Assembly (NCBI RefSeq): GCF_016545825.1
Contig: NC_052613.1
Coordinates: forward strand, 44,126,112 to 44,190,111
Length of the DNA: 64,000 nt
From: Eucalyptus grandis
Taxonomy: Eukaryota; Streptophyta; Magnoliopsida; Myrtales; Myrtaceae
Direction of reading: 5' to 3'
Notes under the pieces: model-generated
What the model saw: the letters and a program-made list of their open reading frames with translations, nothing else
The model's database searches: none
Told to the model about the DNA's origin: nothing
Shown here: positions 23,315 through 34,374 of the stretch, in pieces
Numbering within the stretch: the first letter of the stretch is position 1
Layout: every line of letters starts with the position of its first letter
Program-made: the position numbers and the translations under genes

Positions 23315-24310
23315 CTGTAAAATTAAGTGCTGTAGGCCTGAAAGATTCATTTGCTGACAGCATTCTGTGCAAGTTGGGAACTAACTTGGAATGGTTGAGG
23401 AAGCTTCGTTTGCTAAGTATGTTAAGGTATTCATGTACTGCGTATAGCACACCAAAAGCAAAACTCATTAGTAGAGCAACATATATGGAGAGAGATCCCA
23501 TATAAATATGTGTGTCCACCAATCCACCCAAACGGCCACACACTTGGGTTACATAGAGATGGAAGGACAAGCCCAGCGTTCGAAAGAAAAGTAACATTTT
23601 GACATTGTTATGGCAGTCAAACAAAGGCTTGCGAGCAATTAAGTAGTAAGCAAGCATCCAAAACTAAATATATCAGAAGCACGCCCAGCTGAAGCCGTTT
23701 TGCACCAGATCACTTTAGGAGCAGTGCAATTGAGTGATGGCTGCAAAAGACAGTACAGAATCCTCAAAACCATATTCCTGCACGATCATTACAAAAGCTG
23801 GCATAAGTAACCAAACTGCCATCATACTAATATCCGCAATAACATGCTGAACAAAATGTGGGAATTGTGCCACACAATACTGTCATGACTTGCATACAAG
23901 AGAATTTTCAGTCTGTTTCCACAGTTTAACGTCACTAAGTACTAGATCAAGAATGGTTGGGATAGCATGAGAACAAGAATCGAGTAGGGAGAAACTACAA
24001 AAACACAATCAGTCACTAACTTGAAGTCAGGATGAGTAAAATCATCGTGAATAAAGGAAAATGATAAGTAACTTTCACCAACCTCTATTGTGAGATCAAA
24101 ATAAGAAAAGGAATGTGCAACGGTTATGTCCCAAAGAATAGAGAGATGAAAACAAAGTCAGTTTCCTTCACTCATCATCTTATTGAGTTATCCACACACA
24201 GAATAATGAAAGAGTTGCAGACTAGATAAATCCACGGTGGCCTGATATGAGGAAATGGCAAAATCAAATCCACCAAGCTTCCAAGATCCACTTGATGTAA
24301 TAAGCTCATT
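23315..24310 (-). pseudogene. SCY1-like protein kinase (SCYL2-type) gene fragment, three exons, unit 1
   Basis: SCYL2 proteins are pseudokinases with HEAT repeats that act at clathrin-coated vesicles. Three exon-like blocks lie in order on the minus strand: 24310-24200 (N-E-L-I-T-S-S-G-S-W-K-L-G-G-F), 23740-23595 ([31 protein letters not shown]) and 23437-23315 ([19 protein letters not shown]). Each begins after an AG acceptor (gcag), and the first and third are followed by gt. This is the kinase C-lobe part only. A one-base loss after G-C-L in the second block breaks the frame, and the splice donor after K-M is mutated. Introns are kept, so it is a DNA fragment rather than a retrocopy. Family identity rests on remembered motifs. 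Confidence 0.68.
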
Positions 24311-24562
24311 CTGCAAAAAGATGTTCCGACAATTACTTATGCATGTCCAAATACCCATATGCTCTTCTTAAATCCTGAATTTAAGAGTGAAACAACATAA
24401 TTTTACTTAAAAAGGGTAGAAACACCACCCATTAAAGGGAAAGACAAAATTATCTTCTTTTAAGAGTGAAACAACATAATTTAGAAATTACCAACTTATT
24501 TGGAGCTTGCAAATTCCCAAATTTTGTACAAAATTATCTTATTTTATTTGCATATTTACTAA

Positions 24563-25103
24563 GGAAAAATTCCAAAAAGTGACCCGAAGTGCCATCTTTT
24601 CCTCAAATAAGGGCTAAAAGTAGATATTATTTCAAATAAGGATTGGAAGTGCCATCACTTTCTCAAATAAGAACCTGAAGTGAATATTGTTTCAAATAGA
24701 ATCTAAAGCAGTTATGTTTGTTTTAATAAAGATTTGAAGTGGCTATATCTGTTTTAAATAACTTTCGGGCAATCACGGTATTTTCGTCATTTGTTATTTT
24801 TCCCCCCCTTTTTTTTTCCAGTTCTTCTTCTTCCTCTTCGCTGGTGGACTAGCGAAGAGGAAGAAGAAGAACCCAAAAAAAAAGAAAGGAAAAAAAGGGA
24901 AAAATGCCAATGATGAACCGATTGGAAAATTTAGCGGGTTGGTGACCGGCAAAGTTAGGTCATTATTTGAAACAATCAAAGCCATTTCAGGCCCTTATTT
25001 GAAACAATCAAGGCCATTTCAGATCATTATTTGAAATAAAATCCACTTTAGGCTCTTATTTGAAAAAATAAGAGCACTTCGGGTCCTTTTTTAAAATTTT
25101 CCC
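24563..25103. mobile_element. Hairpin-like TIR element (MITE) in unit 1
   Basis: 541 bp. Inverted termini read GGAAAAATTCCAAAAAGTG on the left and GGGAAAATTTTAAAAAAGG (reverse complement) on the right, continuing as degenerate inverted repeats toward the middle. There the arms ttcttcttcctcttcgc and gcgaagaggaagaagaa face each other (24826-24872). A near-perfect 9-bp duplication atttactaa/ttttactaa flanks it. It also occurs in unit 2 (38765-39566), so it predates that duplication. Non-coding. Confidence 0.75.
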
Positions 25104-27163
25104 TTTTACTAATGCTTTGAATTTGCTAACTATTATATAAAATTCATAAGCTAAATTAATATTATTTACTAAATTTTGTCAAATTAAAATTTTTAGTTTT
25201 GATTTACCAACTATCTTTGAATTATTTACGAATATTTAATTTTTTTAATCTACCAATTGTCTCGTTAAAGTTACCAAGTTTGTTTGTCTTGGAGCTATTT
25301 TTTATATTTATAAGACTCATTCAAAAATTACCAATCAAAATTAGCTTGATTTACCAACTTTTCTTCCATTAAATTATCACATAGTATTGAGTGCCTACTT
25401 TCATTTGAATTACTTACCACGCTCTAGTTGTTTAAATTTTCAATTTGTCTACTTTTCTTATCGTTTCTAAACTTTGCTTTTCCTAGCAACTCTTGTGATT
25501 TACCGACTCTTTTTTCAAATAATATCACTAACCTAATTAAAGTGACATAACAACTTCTCTTCGATTAAATTATTAGCTAGTCTTGGATTGCCAACTCTCA
25601 CTCGAGTTACTTATCAATTTTTTTTTTTAAATTACCAACTTTTATTATCTTTTACGATGTTTTATCTTTCCTAACTCCTCCATACATATTTTATCCACAA
25701 CATGCGACGTGATCATACATAAACACATCTTTTTCCGTCGATCTTTTCCATACAAAATATACCAGACTTCTTGAGCTCCCGATTAATCTTCATTAAATGA
25801 GCTAGTTATCTCAACTCAAATAGTGCATGATGGTACATTATTGTAGGTTTATACTCCTGACCATCATCTCGATAGGATAAGCTAACGCTAACAAAATTGC
25901 CAAATATACGGATTAGGTATCAGTTTGGCCATGGTTTGATTAAGTCCAGGTAATTAGCTGCACTTTTGGGTGACTCCGGTTCGAGACTCCAACTACCAAA
26001 TCAAGACTCGAAAATACACGAGATTAGTCAATTTAACCATTTTATTTAAAAAGATGCTATTTCCACTTTATTTTATGATTTTAATACCTCTTCTTTTTTC
26101 TTGCAAGTTACTTCTCCGATATGGGCTTGTAGACGAAGAAGGGTTTGACGTGCGTATAGTCTAACTTGATCCGGATTTTCTTGATATATTAAGTATAAAT
26201 CTACAAGTAAGTACCTAAAATACATATATAATAAGCACATAAACTCCCATTTTCTTCTGGACTTATCAAGAAACCTGATGGATGGAGACACCCTTTCGAT
26301 TCTTCCAAGGTTGCAACTTGTTGAGGGACAAAATAAATTCACAATTACATTCCCAACATTAGGAACTCGTTGATAATACTAGCATGTACACGTGCATATT
26401 AGTCAAAACTCTAGAAAAACTTCCCTTTTTTTATAGGTTAGCTCCAGAATAAAGGTCGATCTAAATAAACCCAGGTTGAAGAATTCAATAATAAATTTAA
26501 TATTGAAAAAAAAAACCCAAAACCTCGTCCATACACAAACATACATATATATATAAGATACACTTAAGAATTTCGAGGTTCTTGTTTTAGTTGGTTGAAG
26601 TAGTGATTAGCTTTTAGCCTTTCTAAGTAAAGACTATGAAATGTAGAGAAGGAGTTGGGACTTGGGATTAGATGCCTCCTCCACCTGGTACCTTGTATCT
26701 ACATATTGAAAATTCTAATAGGACATTGAAGTTGAAGTGTTAAAAGTATATCTCGCATAACTTAGTTATCAGATTTATAACTAAGTTATATACATCATTA
26801 AATTGATTAATAGATTAAGATGCACTTTCTAGGAACACAAAAATCTACTGTCTTGTGTTCAATTCTACGAAATCTTTCTATCATAGTGGCAAATTTAAAA
26901 ATTGTTTGCTGGTAAAAACAGTGGTCATCAATTTTATTTTATTTTCAGGTAAGATGTTGGTAAATTTACCAACAACTTTATGAAATTGCCAACTTATTTA
27001 GAGTTTGCAAATTTACAAATTTTATACAAACTTATCTATTTTCATTTGTATATCTTGCTAATCCTTTGAATTCACTAATCTTTTTTTTTTTTATGAAATT
27101 AATAACCTAAATTAGTGTGATTTACTAATTTGTCAAATTAGGTTTTTAAGTTTTGGTTTACCA
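25104..27163. other. AT-rich intergenic DNA with an old internal duplication
   Basis: 24480-25990 (minus the hairpin element) resembles 26970-27830: both run accaactta-ttt-gag-ttgcaaatt, then tgctttgaattc-ctaa, then ctcctcca-atat, and end at ggccatggtttgat-aagtc. This is an old, diverged duplication inside each unit, also seen in unit 2 (39590-40400 and 41450-42020). No gene beyond the small frame at 26073-26342. Confidence 0.6.
26073..26342 (-). other. Small open frame of unknown identity, shared with unit 2
   Basis: 89 codons on the minus strand ending K-K-K-E-E-V-L-K-S. The C-terminal 55 codons (F-R-Y-L-L-V-D-L-Y-L-I-Y-Q-E-N-P; V-R-L-Y-A-R-Q-T-L-L-R-L) are preserved almost exactly in unit 2 (40501-40737), but the N-terminal parts are in different frames in the two units. 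No function recognised. It could be an exon remnant. No start-site support. Confidence 0.3.
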
Positions 27164-27179
27164 ACTCTCTACGAATTAT

Positions 27180-27392
27180 AACTACCTATGGTGGTGGCAT
27201 AGTGGTTGAGTTTCAATTCCTTTCGAGAGAGGTCTGGAGTTCGAATCCCTGCGTCGTCTGCCTTGTTGGAAAGGAACCCACGACTTGCCTGTGGCAGAAA
27301 GGGTGGTGGTGACTCTCCTGCTCCTCCAAGGTTTACTCCGCCGTGAAGCGGCGCATGGAGGTTCCCTGGGTACCAAAACAAAAAACAAAAAA
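27180..27392 (+). mobile_element. tRNA-derived SINE, second family, unit 1
   Basis: 213 bp with A-box-like tggtggcatagtggttgag, B-box gagttcgaatccc and an A-rich tail (caaaaaacaaaaa). It is flanked by a 16-bp duplication actctctacgaattat/actctctaagaattat (27164-27179 and 27393-27408). Unit 2 has a clean empty site at about 41648. Confidence 0.88.
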
Positions 27393-27408
27393 ACTCTCTA
27401 AGAATTAT

Positions 27409-28990
27409 TTACCAACATTTATATTTATTTAATCCTCCAAATTTCCCGTTAAAGTTACCAACTTGTATTACTTTTTACCACCTTTTATGTATCTTTCCTA
27501 ACTCCTCCAATATATGTTTTCTGAGCGACATGTGATGAAGACGTGATTATACGCAATCACATCTTTTTCCGTTGATCTTTTTTAGACAAAATACACGAGA
27601 CTTATTGGGCTCTCAATTAATCTCTACTATAAGACCTAGTCATCCCGACTCAAATAGCGAAGGTCCACAGTAACATTATAAGCTCATGCTCCCGACAGCC
27701 ATCTCAAGAGGATAAGCTAATCCCTAACACAATTGCTGGCTAAATCCACGAATTATGCATCGGTTTGGCCATGGTTTGATCAAGTCTTGGTGATTAGCTG
27801 CACCCCGTCGACTCCAGCTACCGAAACACACATTAATTAATTAAACTTAGGAAAACATTCGCGCCCAATTACTGCTATCTGTTCATAGGACCCGATCGAA
27901 TATTTGCGTCACCCTTTGTAAATTTCTTGCTGGCTTCACCTACTCGAAGGAACTGCGATTTAGGTGGCAGGTAGCGACCCTTTCCTTTCTCTCTTGTCTT
28001 CTTTTTCTTTTATTGCCTCGATTTTCCTTTATTTTCTCCGGGGTTGGTGGTAATTGGTAGGCACGGCTTTAATAAATTCTCTGGCCTATGTCCGCATTTC
28101 AAAACGTGGTCTGACCGCATCTGAATTGAAAAGCTAGCTACCGTCTCCCCAGAGACTGGCGATTTGATCGAAAGTGGTAGGACAAAGGGTAATGATATCC
28201 AGTCTTTGGATCGGATGGATGGGATTTATTAATCCCCAGCTAATCTCACTTAATTTAATTTACTTCGTCTCAAAATTCGGGGCTGAGTTCTTTGAATGTT
28301 TCCCTTGTGAGCACGGACTTGACTCGCACGTGATTTGTGAAATGAAGTGGATCTTTTCATGCAAATAGATGAAAACAGCATTGGAACTTACGGTTTTATA
28401 ACTTAGTCAAGTATTATAGTTACACCATTACCCAAATTTCTGAATATCTTTTCATTTTCGGGAAGTAACGAAGAAGGACATGACTTGGGATTTACTCTTT
28501 TTGGGTCAACAACTTAACATGGGATTTTTGGAACATGACTTTTCGATTTACTACGGTCAACAAATTCAAAAATATGGTCATTCCTAAATTCATTTAATAA
28601 TCAATTTGGGCATATTTAATCTTTATATAGCTTCACGACCTACTCCCAAAATAAGGTAGTTCTGTGGGCATATTTAATCTTTATATAGCTTCACGACCTA
28701 CTCCCAAAACAAGGTAGTTTTGTCTTTACCAGCAACTCATCGAAACCGCAATTCCACAGCAGAGTTTAGCTTAGGAATCGAATTTTCATTTGACATTTTA
28801 TTTGGTATGTCCTATGTTGCTAACATCCCACATGGTCATGGAATAAGGAAAAAAAAAATTACGTGAATGCAATTTCTTTCTTGGGGAAAAGTCAAAATAG
28901 AAAAAGGAATCCCATCGTAAAATCTTTCTTCAATATATGTGAAGACAAAAAGGTCCTCATATACTCTTCCATTTGAGTTGAAATTATCAC
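27409..28990. other. AT-rich intergenic DNA, no gene supported
   Basis: Matches 41660-43204 in unit 2. It contains a direct repeat of about 59 bp (28607-28665 and 28666-28724) with catatttaatctttatatag and acctactcccaaaa. The repeat is also doubled in unit 2 (42829-42880 and 42888-42940). Confidence 0.6.
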
Positions 28991-29577
28991 GCATGGCACT
29001 ACATCGAGATTTATAGTTTGCACTGAATTTTGTGATTGGATTGAATTTTAATTTTTATTCGATTTAAATTTTACGGTCCATAAATGTTGATTTTTTGTAA
29101 TCCGAAGCGTTCGAGACTTTGACATTATATCTATGATTTTTTTTGGAATCTAAGTATTTTAAGTTACGGTGGAAAAACAAAAGGAATAATTTTTTTTTTA
29201 ATTATTTGCAAAGAAGCAAGCTCATCTTATTACGTCATTGAGATAATAAATTTAGTTTACAAGTGAAAAATAGAAATTCTTCAGCACGCTTGTCTCTTGC
29301 TATCATTGAAGTGTTTAGTGTCATGCGAAATATAAGCAATTTATTAATTATTAAGTGTTCTAAAGGGTCAATACATGCAAGGTTAATAAATTATCAAGAT
29401 ATTGAAATTATAGTCAATTGTGATCAAGAGGCAAATGCCTTGAATGCTTCGATTGTCTTTGTGTTCTACACAATTAGTATCTAGAAATTGAATTACACAT
29501 ATAAAACAAATGTCCATGACTTTCATTATGACTTACATTAAAAAGTACCCGACGCACTTGTTAAGCAATTTGGATAA
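28991..29577 (+). repeat. R repeat, copy a, unit 2, without insertion
   Basis: 587-bp tandem repeat, first copy. It starts gcatggcactacatc and holds gtgttcta-cacaattag at 29462-29478. This is the intact form of the site where units 1 and 3 carry a copia element. A 73-codon frame (29263-29484) recurs in each copy but has no recognised domain. Confidence 0.9.
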
Positions 29578-30164
29578 GCATGGCACTACATCGAGATTTA
29601 TAGTTTGCGCTGAATTTTATCATTGGATTGAATTTTAATTTTCATTCAATTAAAATTTTACGGTCCTCAAATGTTGATTTTTTTAATCTGAAGTATTCGA
29701 GACTTTCACATTATATCTATGATTTTTTTTTTTGGAATCTAAGTATTTTAGATTACGATGGAAAAAAAGGGAATAGATTTTTCTTTTAATTATTTGCGAA
29801 TAAACAAGCTCATCTTATTAATAAATTACATCACTTAGATAATAAATTCAGTTTACTAGTGAAAAACATAAATTCTTCAGCATGCTTGTCCCTTGCTAAC
29901 ATCGAGCATCATGCAAAAGATAAACAATTTGTTAATTATTAAGTGTTCTAAAAGGTTGAGACATGCAAGGTTAATAAATTATCGATATATCAAAAGTATA
30001 GTCAATTGTGATCAAATTGCAAATACTTTCAATGCTTCGATTATCTTTGCATTCTACACAATTAGTGTCTCAAAATTGAATTATACATATAAAATAGGTG
30101 TCCAAGACTTTCATTATGACTTATGTTAAAAAGTACCCGGCGCACTTAATAAGCAAATTTAATA
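29578..30164 (+). repeat. R repeat, copy b, unit 2
   Basis: Second tandem copy, 587 bp downstream of the first, with roughly ten per cent differences by eye. Its equivalents are 49296-49868 in unit 3 and the truncated 5885-6240 in unit 1. Confidence 0.9.
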
Positions 30165-31326
30165 AGAAAATATTCTATTTCGAGAGTATCAACTGTACAT
30201 GTTAAGAAAGAAGTTGATGCGTAGAAACTTTACTTATTTTCTTTTTATTGAATTGTTCATCAAAAAATGTCTTTGGGACCCGCTTTGTGACTTATCCGTT
30301 CCTCTGCTCAGTGGGAGGACCCGCATTGGTTGGTGCATTGGTTTGGTTGGTAGGAGTAACATCGTGCTCTCTCCCGAATGACATTGTCGGAACCCATTTC
30401 TTAATTTTTGCAAAGACGGAGTGTTTTATTTATTGCAAGCTCCACTAGTTTCCGAAAAGACTTGGCGCCCCGGACTCACGGACTCGCCATGCCGCCTCGA
30501 CGGAGTCCTGAACCCGACCGACCTAGAATGGACACAAACACGATAATAATTTCCATTGGTATATGTTATCGGACCGCACATTTCTTAAGAATTGTCGAAA
30601 GAATATGTCAAAATGGAATAGGTACGAGTAAAATGCGCAGGATGATTGTGGACAAATATTAAAAATCAGAGGATATGACCAGTTCGTTCGCAAAATGATG
30701 TGAGATGGATTGTTTCAATGAATTTGGGGAGCACAATAGTCAAATAGTGGGGTTGGTGACCGCACGACGCGGGCTCATGCAAAAGCGAGTCAATACCATG
30801 GAGTCAAATAAGACCATTTTATAATCCCACTTGTACTTCAAAAATACTGAGAAGAGCACAAGTCATTTGAGCAGAAAAAGTAATTTAGTGCTAATTTCTA
30901 GGGGTCACAATTTCATGGATTTTTTTTTTTATTAAATCAATTTTTGGTCTGTGCCCTTAAAATCATTTTCCTTTCAAAGATTAAAGTAAATTGCCAAATT
31001 GGGAAATAAACATTTTATCAGAAAAGACATAAATATTGAGCAAAAGAAATTTGAAATGAAGCGAAATAAGCCTAAAAGAAATTGATCACTCTTATCTTTT
31101 TTTCTTTTAACATCATCATTAAAAGAATTTGTCTTGATATTACTTATTAGATTCCTCAATGATGCATTTCCGAGGTCTTCCTTCCCGTGACGTAACCCGA
31201 GAGCCATCCTCATTGTTCCTCAACTGGGGAGGCCATTTCTTGTTAGTGCCTGGTGGAACAGTGTCAATGTGCCTAGTCATCACTTAAACGACACCAAACA
31301 CCGGTTCACTCCCTCCTATGATTTCC
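30165..31326. other. Distal PAL2 upstream region
   Basis: Kept in unit 3 (49869-51028) and deleted in unit 1. Two minus-strand protein-like islands are conserved: 30250-30410 (P-T-N-Q-T-N-A-P-T-N-A-G-P-P-T-E) and 31140-31285 (H-I-D-T-V-P-P-G-T-N-K-K-W-P-P-Q-L; S-R-E-G-R-P-R-K). Neither is recognised. They may be fragments of a retroelement or gene. Confidence 0.5.
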
Positions 31327-31649
31327 CTATTCAAAATCTCCACCCGGTCAGGAATTTCAATTTGGAAACCATCTTTGACCCGTCGACTAACCCGTCGGCC
31401 TAACCTACTCGACACTCAATGGCGGGCGGGCCTCTCCTCTATTTAAACGTCCGATTTGTAGGTGAACAGACTCAGGAAATTCACTAGCTTCTTTAGCGCA
31501 TGTGAATTTCCTTCATAGCAAAACACACAAAAAACGCCACCGCGCTCTTCCTCTCTCTCGCCAGCCCTCACCTCGATCCTCGCTCGATTTCGACTCCTCT
31601 TCTCGGGCTCTCGGCCGCTCTAGACATTCGCATTCACACGAGCGCGAAG
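31327..31649 (+). promoter_or_regulatory. PAL2 proximal promoter and 5' leader
   Basis: Same layout as PAL1: TTGACC at 31375-31380, CCTAACCTAC at 31399-31408, TATA-like TATTTAAA at 31440-31447, then a CT-rich leader. ATG at 31650. Confidence 0.65.
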
Positions 31650-34374
31650 ATGGACATGGACACGGCAGCGTGCAACGGCAAGGGCTCCCTTGGGCTCTGC
31701 GCGGGGGCAGGCGGTGACCCACTCAACTGGGGCGCCGCTGCCGCGGCCCTCACGGGGAGCCACCTCGATGAGGTGAAAGGATGGTCGAGGAGTCCCGGCG
31801 GCCTGTGGTCCGCCTCGGCGGTGAGACGCTGACCATCGCACAGGTGGCGGCCATCGCGGGGCGGGAGGCCGGCGCGGCGGTCGAGCTGTCGGAGGCGGCC
31901 CGGGCGGCAGTCAAGGCCAGCAGCGACTGGGTGATGGAGAGCATGAGAAACGGCACGGACAGCTACGGGTCACCACCGGCTTCGGCGCCACCTCGCATAG
32001 GCGGACCAAGCAAGGTGGTGCTCTGCAGACGGAGCTCATAAGGTAAAAAAAAAAAGAAAAAAAAGTGCTACTTCGATATATTTCTTTAAATTCTCATTAG
32101 GTTGTTTTTATTAACAAATATTCGCAGATATATCGAAAATACTTGTCAAGCAATCGATAATGAAAAAAAAAATGCTGATTTTAGGAGATGGGTGCGATAA
32201 TACGTTATTCGGGAATTGTAATTATCAAGAAGTGCATATTTAAAAAAAAAAAATTCAAGTAAAATCCTTTATTTTAATTTAAAATTAACACCTGTCATCT
32301 GCGGTATAAAATGGTCCCCCGTGAAGGGCTGCCAAGTGCTGGCTAAGCTTCCTTTCCATAAAAGATATATACCCAAACGTGCGAGTATCAATCCAAAGGC
32401 CGAAATCAATTTCTCTATATTTTTAAATATTAGGTAACCAAAAATAATATGGGAGAAGATTAATTAATTTCGAAGACAACCCGTAATAATTACTTTTTGA
32501 ATACCTAATTTCTCATTTTTTCAAGACTTACTTTTGCTATAATTAAATAAGTGTCTAAATCGATATTCACATTTCCTTTACTATAATTAATAATATGTGG
32601 CTGACGAAATTTTCCGGCGAGAGCCAGGTTCTTGAACGCCGGCATATTCGGCAACGGGACCGAGTCGTGCCACGTGCTGCCCCACTCGGCGACCCGGGCG
32701 CGATGCTCGTGAGGATCAACACCCTCCTCCAAGGCTACTCAGGCATCCGGTTTGAGATCCTGGAGACCATGGCCAAGCTCCTCAACCGCAACATCACCCC
32801 GTGCCTGCCTCTCAGGGTACCGTCACGGCCTCAGGCGACCTGGTCCCCTTGTCCTACATCGCCGGGCTTCTGACGGGCAGGCCCAACTCGAAGGCGGTTG
32901 GGCCAAATGGCGAGTCCCTGAACGCCGTCGAGGCCTTCCACCTTGCCGGGATCAAGCACGGGTTCTTTGACCTGCAGCCCAAAGAGGGCCTCGCGATCGT
33001 GAATGGCACGGCAGTCGGGTCTGGGCTCGCTTCCATTGTCCTGTTCGAGGTGAACATCCAGGCCGTCCTCTCAGAGGTTCTGTCGGCGATCTTCGCCGAG
33101 GTGATGCAAGGGAAGCCGGAGTTCACCGACCACTTGACCCACAAGCTCAAGCACCATCCCGGACAAATTGAAGCTGCAGCTATAATGGAGCACATCTTGG
33201 ATGGGAGCTCCTACGTGAAGGACGCTCAAAAGCTCCACGAGATCGACCCTCTCCAGAAGCCGAAGAAGGACCGATACGCGCTCCGCACGTCCCCGCAGTG
33301 GCTCGGCCCCCAGATCGAAGTGATCAGGGCCGCCACCAAAATGATCGAGAGGGAGATCAACTCTGTCAACGACAACCCGCTGATCGACGTCTCCAGGAAC
33401 AAGGCTCTCCATGGAGGGAACTTCCAGGGGACCCCGATTGGGGTTTCCATGGACAACACCCGTCTCGCCATCGCCTCCATCGGCAAGCTCATGTTTGCGC
33501 AGTTCTCCGAGCTCGTTAACGACTTCTACAACAACGGGCTGCCCTCTAACCTGTCCGGGGACGGAACCCGAGCCTGGATTATGGCTTCAAGGGAGCCGAG
33601 ATCGCCATGGCCTCATACTGCTCGGAGCTGCAGTTCCTTGCCAACCCTGTGACCAACCATGTCGAGAGCGCGGAGCAACACAACCAGGACGTGAACTCCT
33701 TGGGCCTGATCTCGTCGAGGAAGACTGCCGAGGCCGTCGACGTGCTGAAGCTCATGTCCTCCACCTTCCTGGTCGCCCTGTGCCAGGCCATCGACCTGAG
33801 GCACCTGGAAGAGAACCTCAAGAGCGTGGTCAAGAACACGGTGAACCAAGTGGCCAAGAAGGTCCTCTACGTCGGGTCCAACGGCGAGCTCCACCCGTCG
33901 CGGTTCAGCGAGAAAGACCTGATCAAGGTGGTCGACCGGGAGCACGTCTTCGCCTACATTGATGACCCCTGTAGCGCCACGTACCCCCTGATGCAGACGC
34001 TGAGGCAGGTCCTCGTGGACCATGCGCTGGACGACGTCGACCGAGAGAAGAACCCCAGCACCTCCATCTTCCAGAAGATTGGGGCTTTCGAGGAGCAGCT
34101 CAAGGTACTCCTCCCGCAGGAGGTCGAGAACGCGAGAGCTCAGTTCGAGAGCGGGAGCTCGGCGATCGCTAACAAGATCAGGGGGTGCAGGTCGTACCCA
34201 TTGTACAGGTTCGTGAGGGAAGAGCTCGGGACCGGTTTGCTCACGGGGGAGAAGGTCGGCTCGCCGGGCGAGGACTTTGATCTGGTGTTCTCCGCCATGT
34301 GCGAGGGCAAGCTGATCGATCCTTTGCTGGAGTGCTTGAGGGACTGGGATGGTGCTCCGCTTCCCATCTGTTAG
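31650..34374 (+). CDS. PAL: Phenylalanine ammonia-lyase, copy 2 (five single-base losses and an altered active-site residue)
   Basis: Same enzyme and exon structure: exon 1 31650-32042, intron 32043-32627, exon 2 32628-34374. The Ala-Ser-Gly MIO motif, the Phe-Leu pair and Tyr106 are readable. Bases are missing at 31776-31778 (A run), 31967-31969, 32696-32698, 32815-32817 and 33557-33560 (G/C runs), each judged against the other two copies. Adding these back by count gives 714 codons. It has more amino-acid changes than the others: Arg237 to His, Ala274 to Val, Leu277 to Gln and, most notably, Gln346 to Lys (33266-33268) in Q-D-R-Y-A-L-R, the glutamine known to line the PAL active site. The first 19 codons stay in frame longer than in PAL1 or PAL3. 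It may be a decaying or diverging copy, or a good gene with assembly errors. Confidence 0.93.

Larger units (their letters stand above)
1..28990 (+). repeat. Segmental duplication unit 1 (contains PAL1)
   Basis: First of three tandem units. Collinear blocks by eye: 5771-6240 matches 29464-29933 and 49183-49638; 6241-9783 matches 31327-34835 and 51030-54590; 19149-23314 matches 34840-36578 plus the start of 37508 (with a deletion) and 54596-56290; 23315-28990 matches 37516-43204. It is the longest unit because it carries the 9784-19143 nested insertion, a MULE-like element, two SINEs and a copia element. Its left end lies outside the window. Confidence 0.85.

Noticed and set aside
23315..23740. 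A functional membrane protein from the 143-codon frame at 23226-23657
   Set aside because: The frame runs through an intron between two SCYL2-like exon blocks; the hydrophobic stretch is translated intron.
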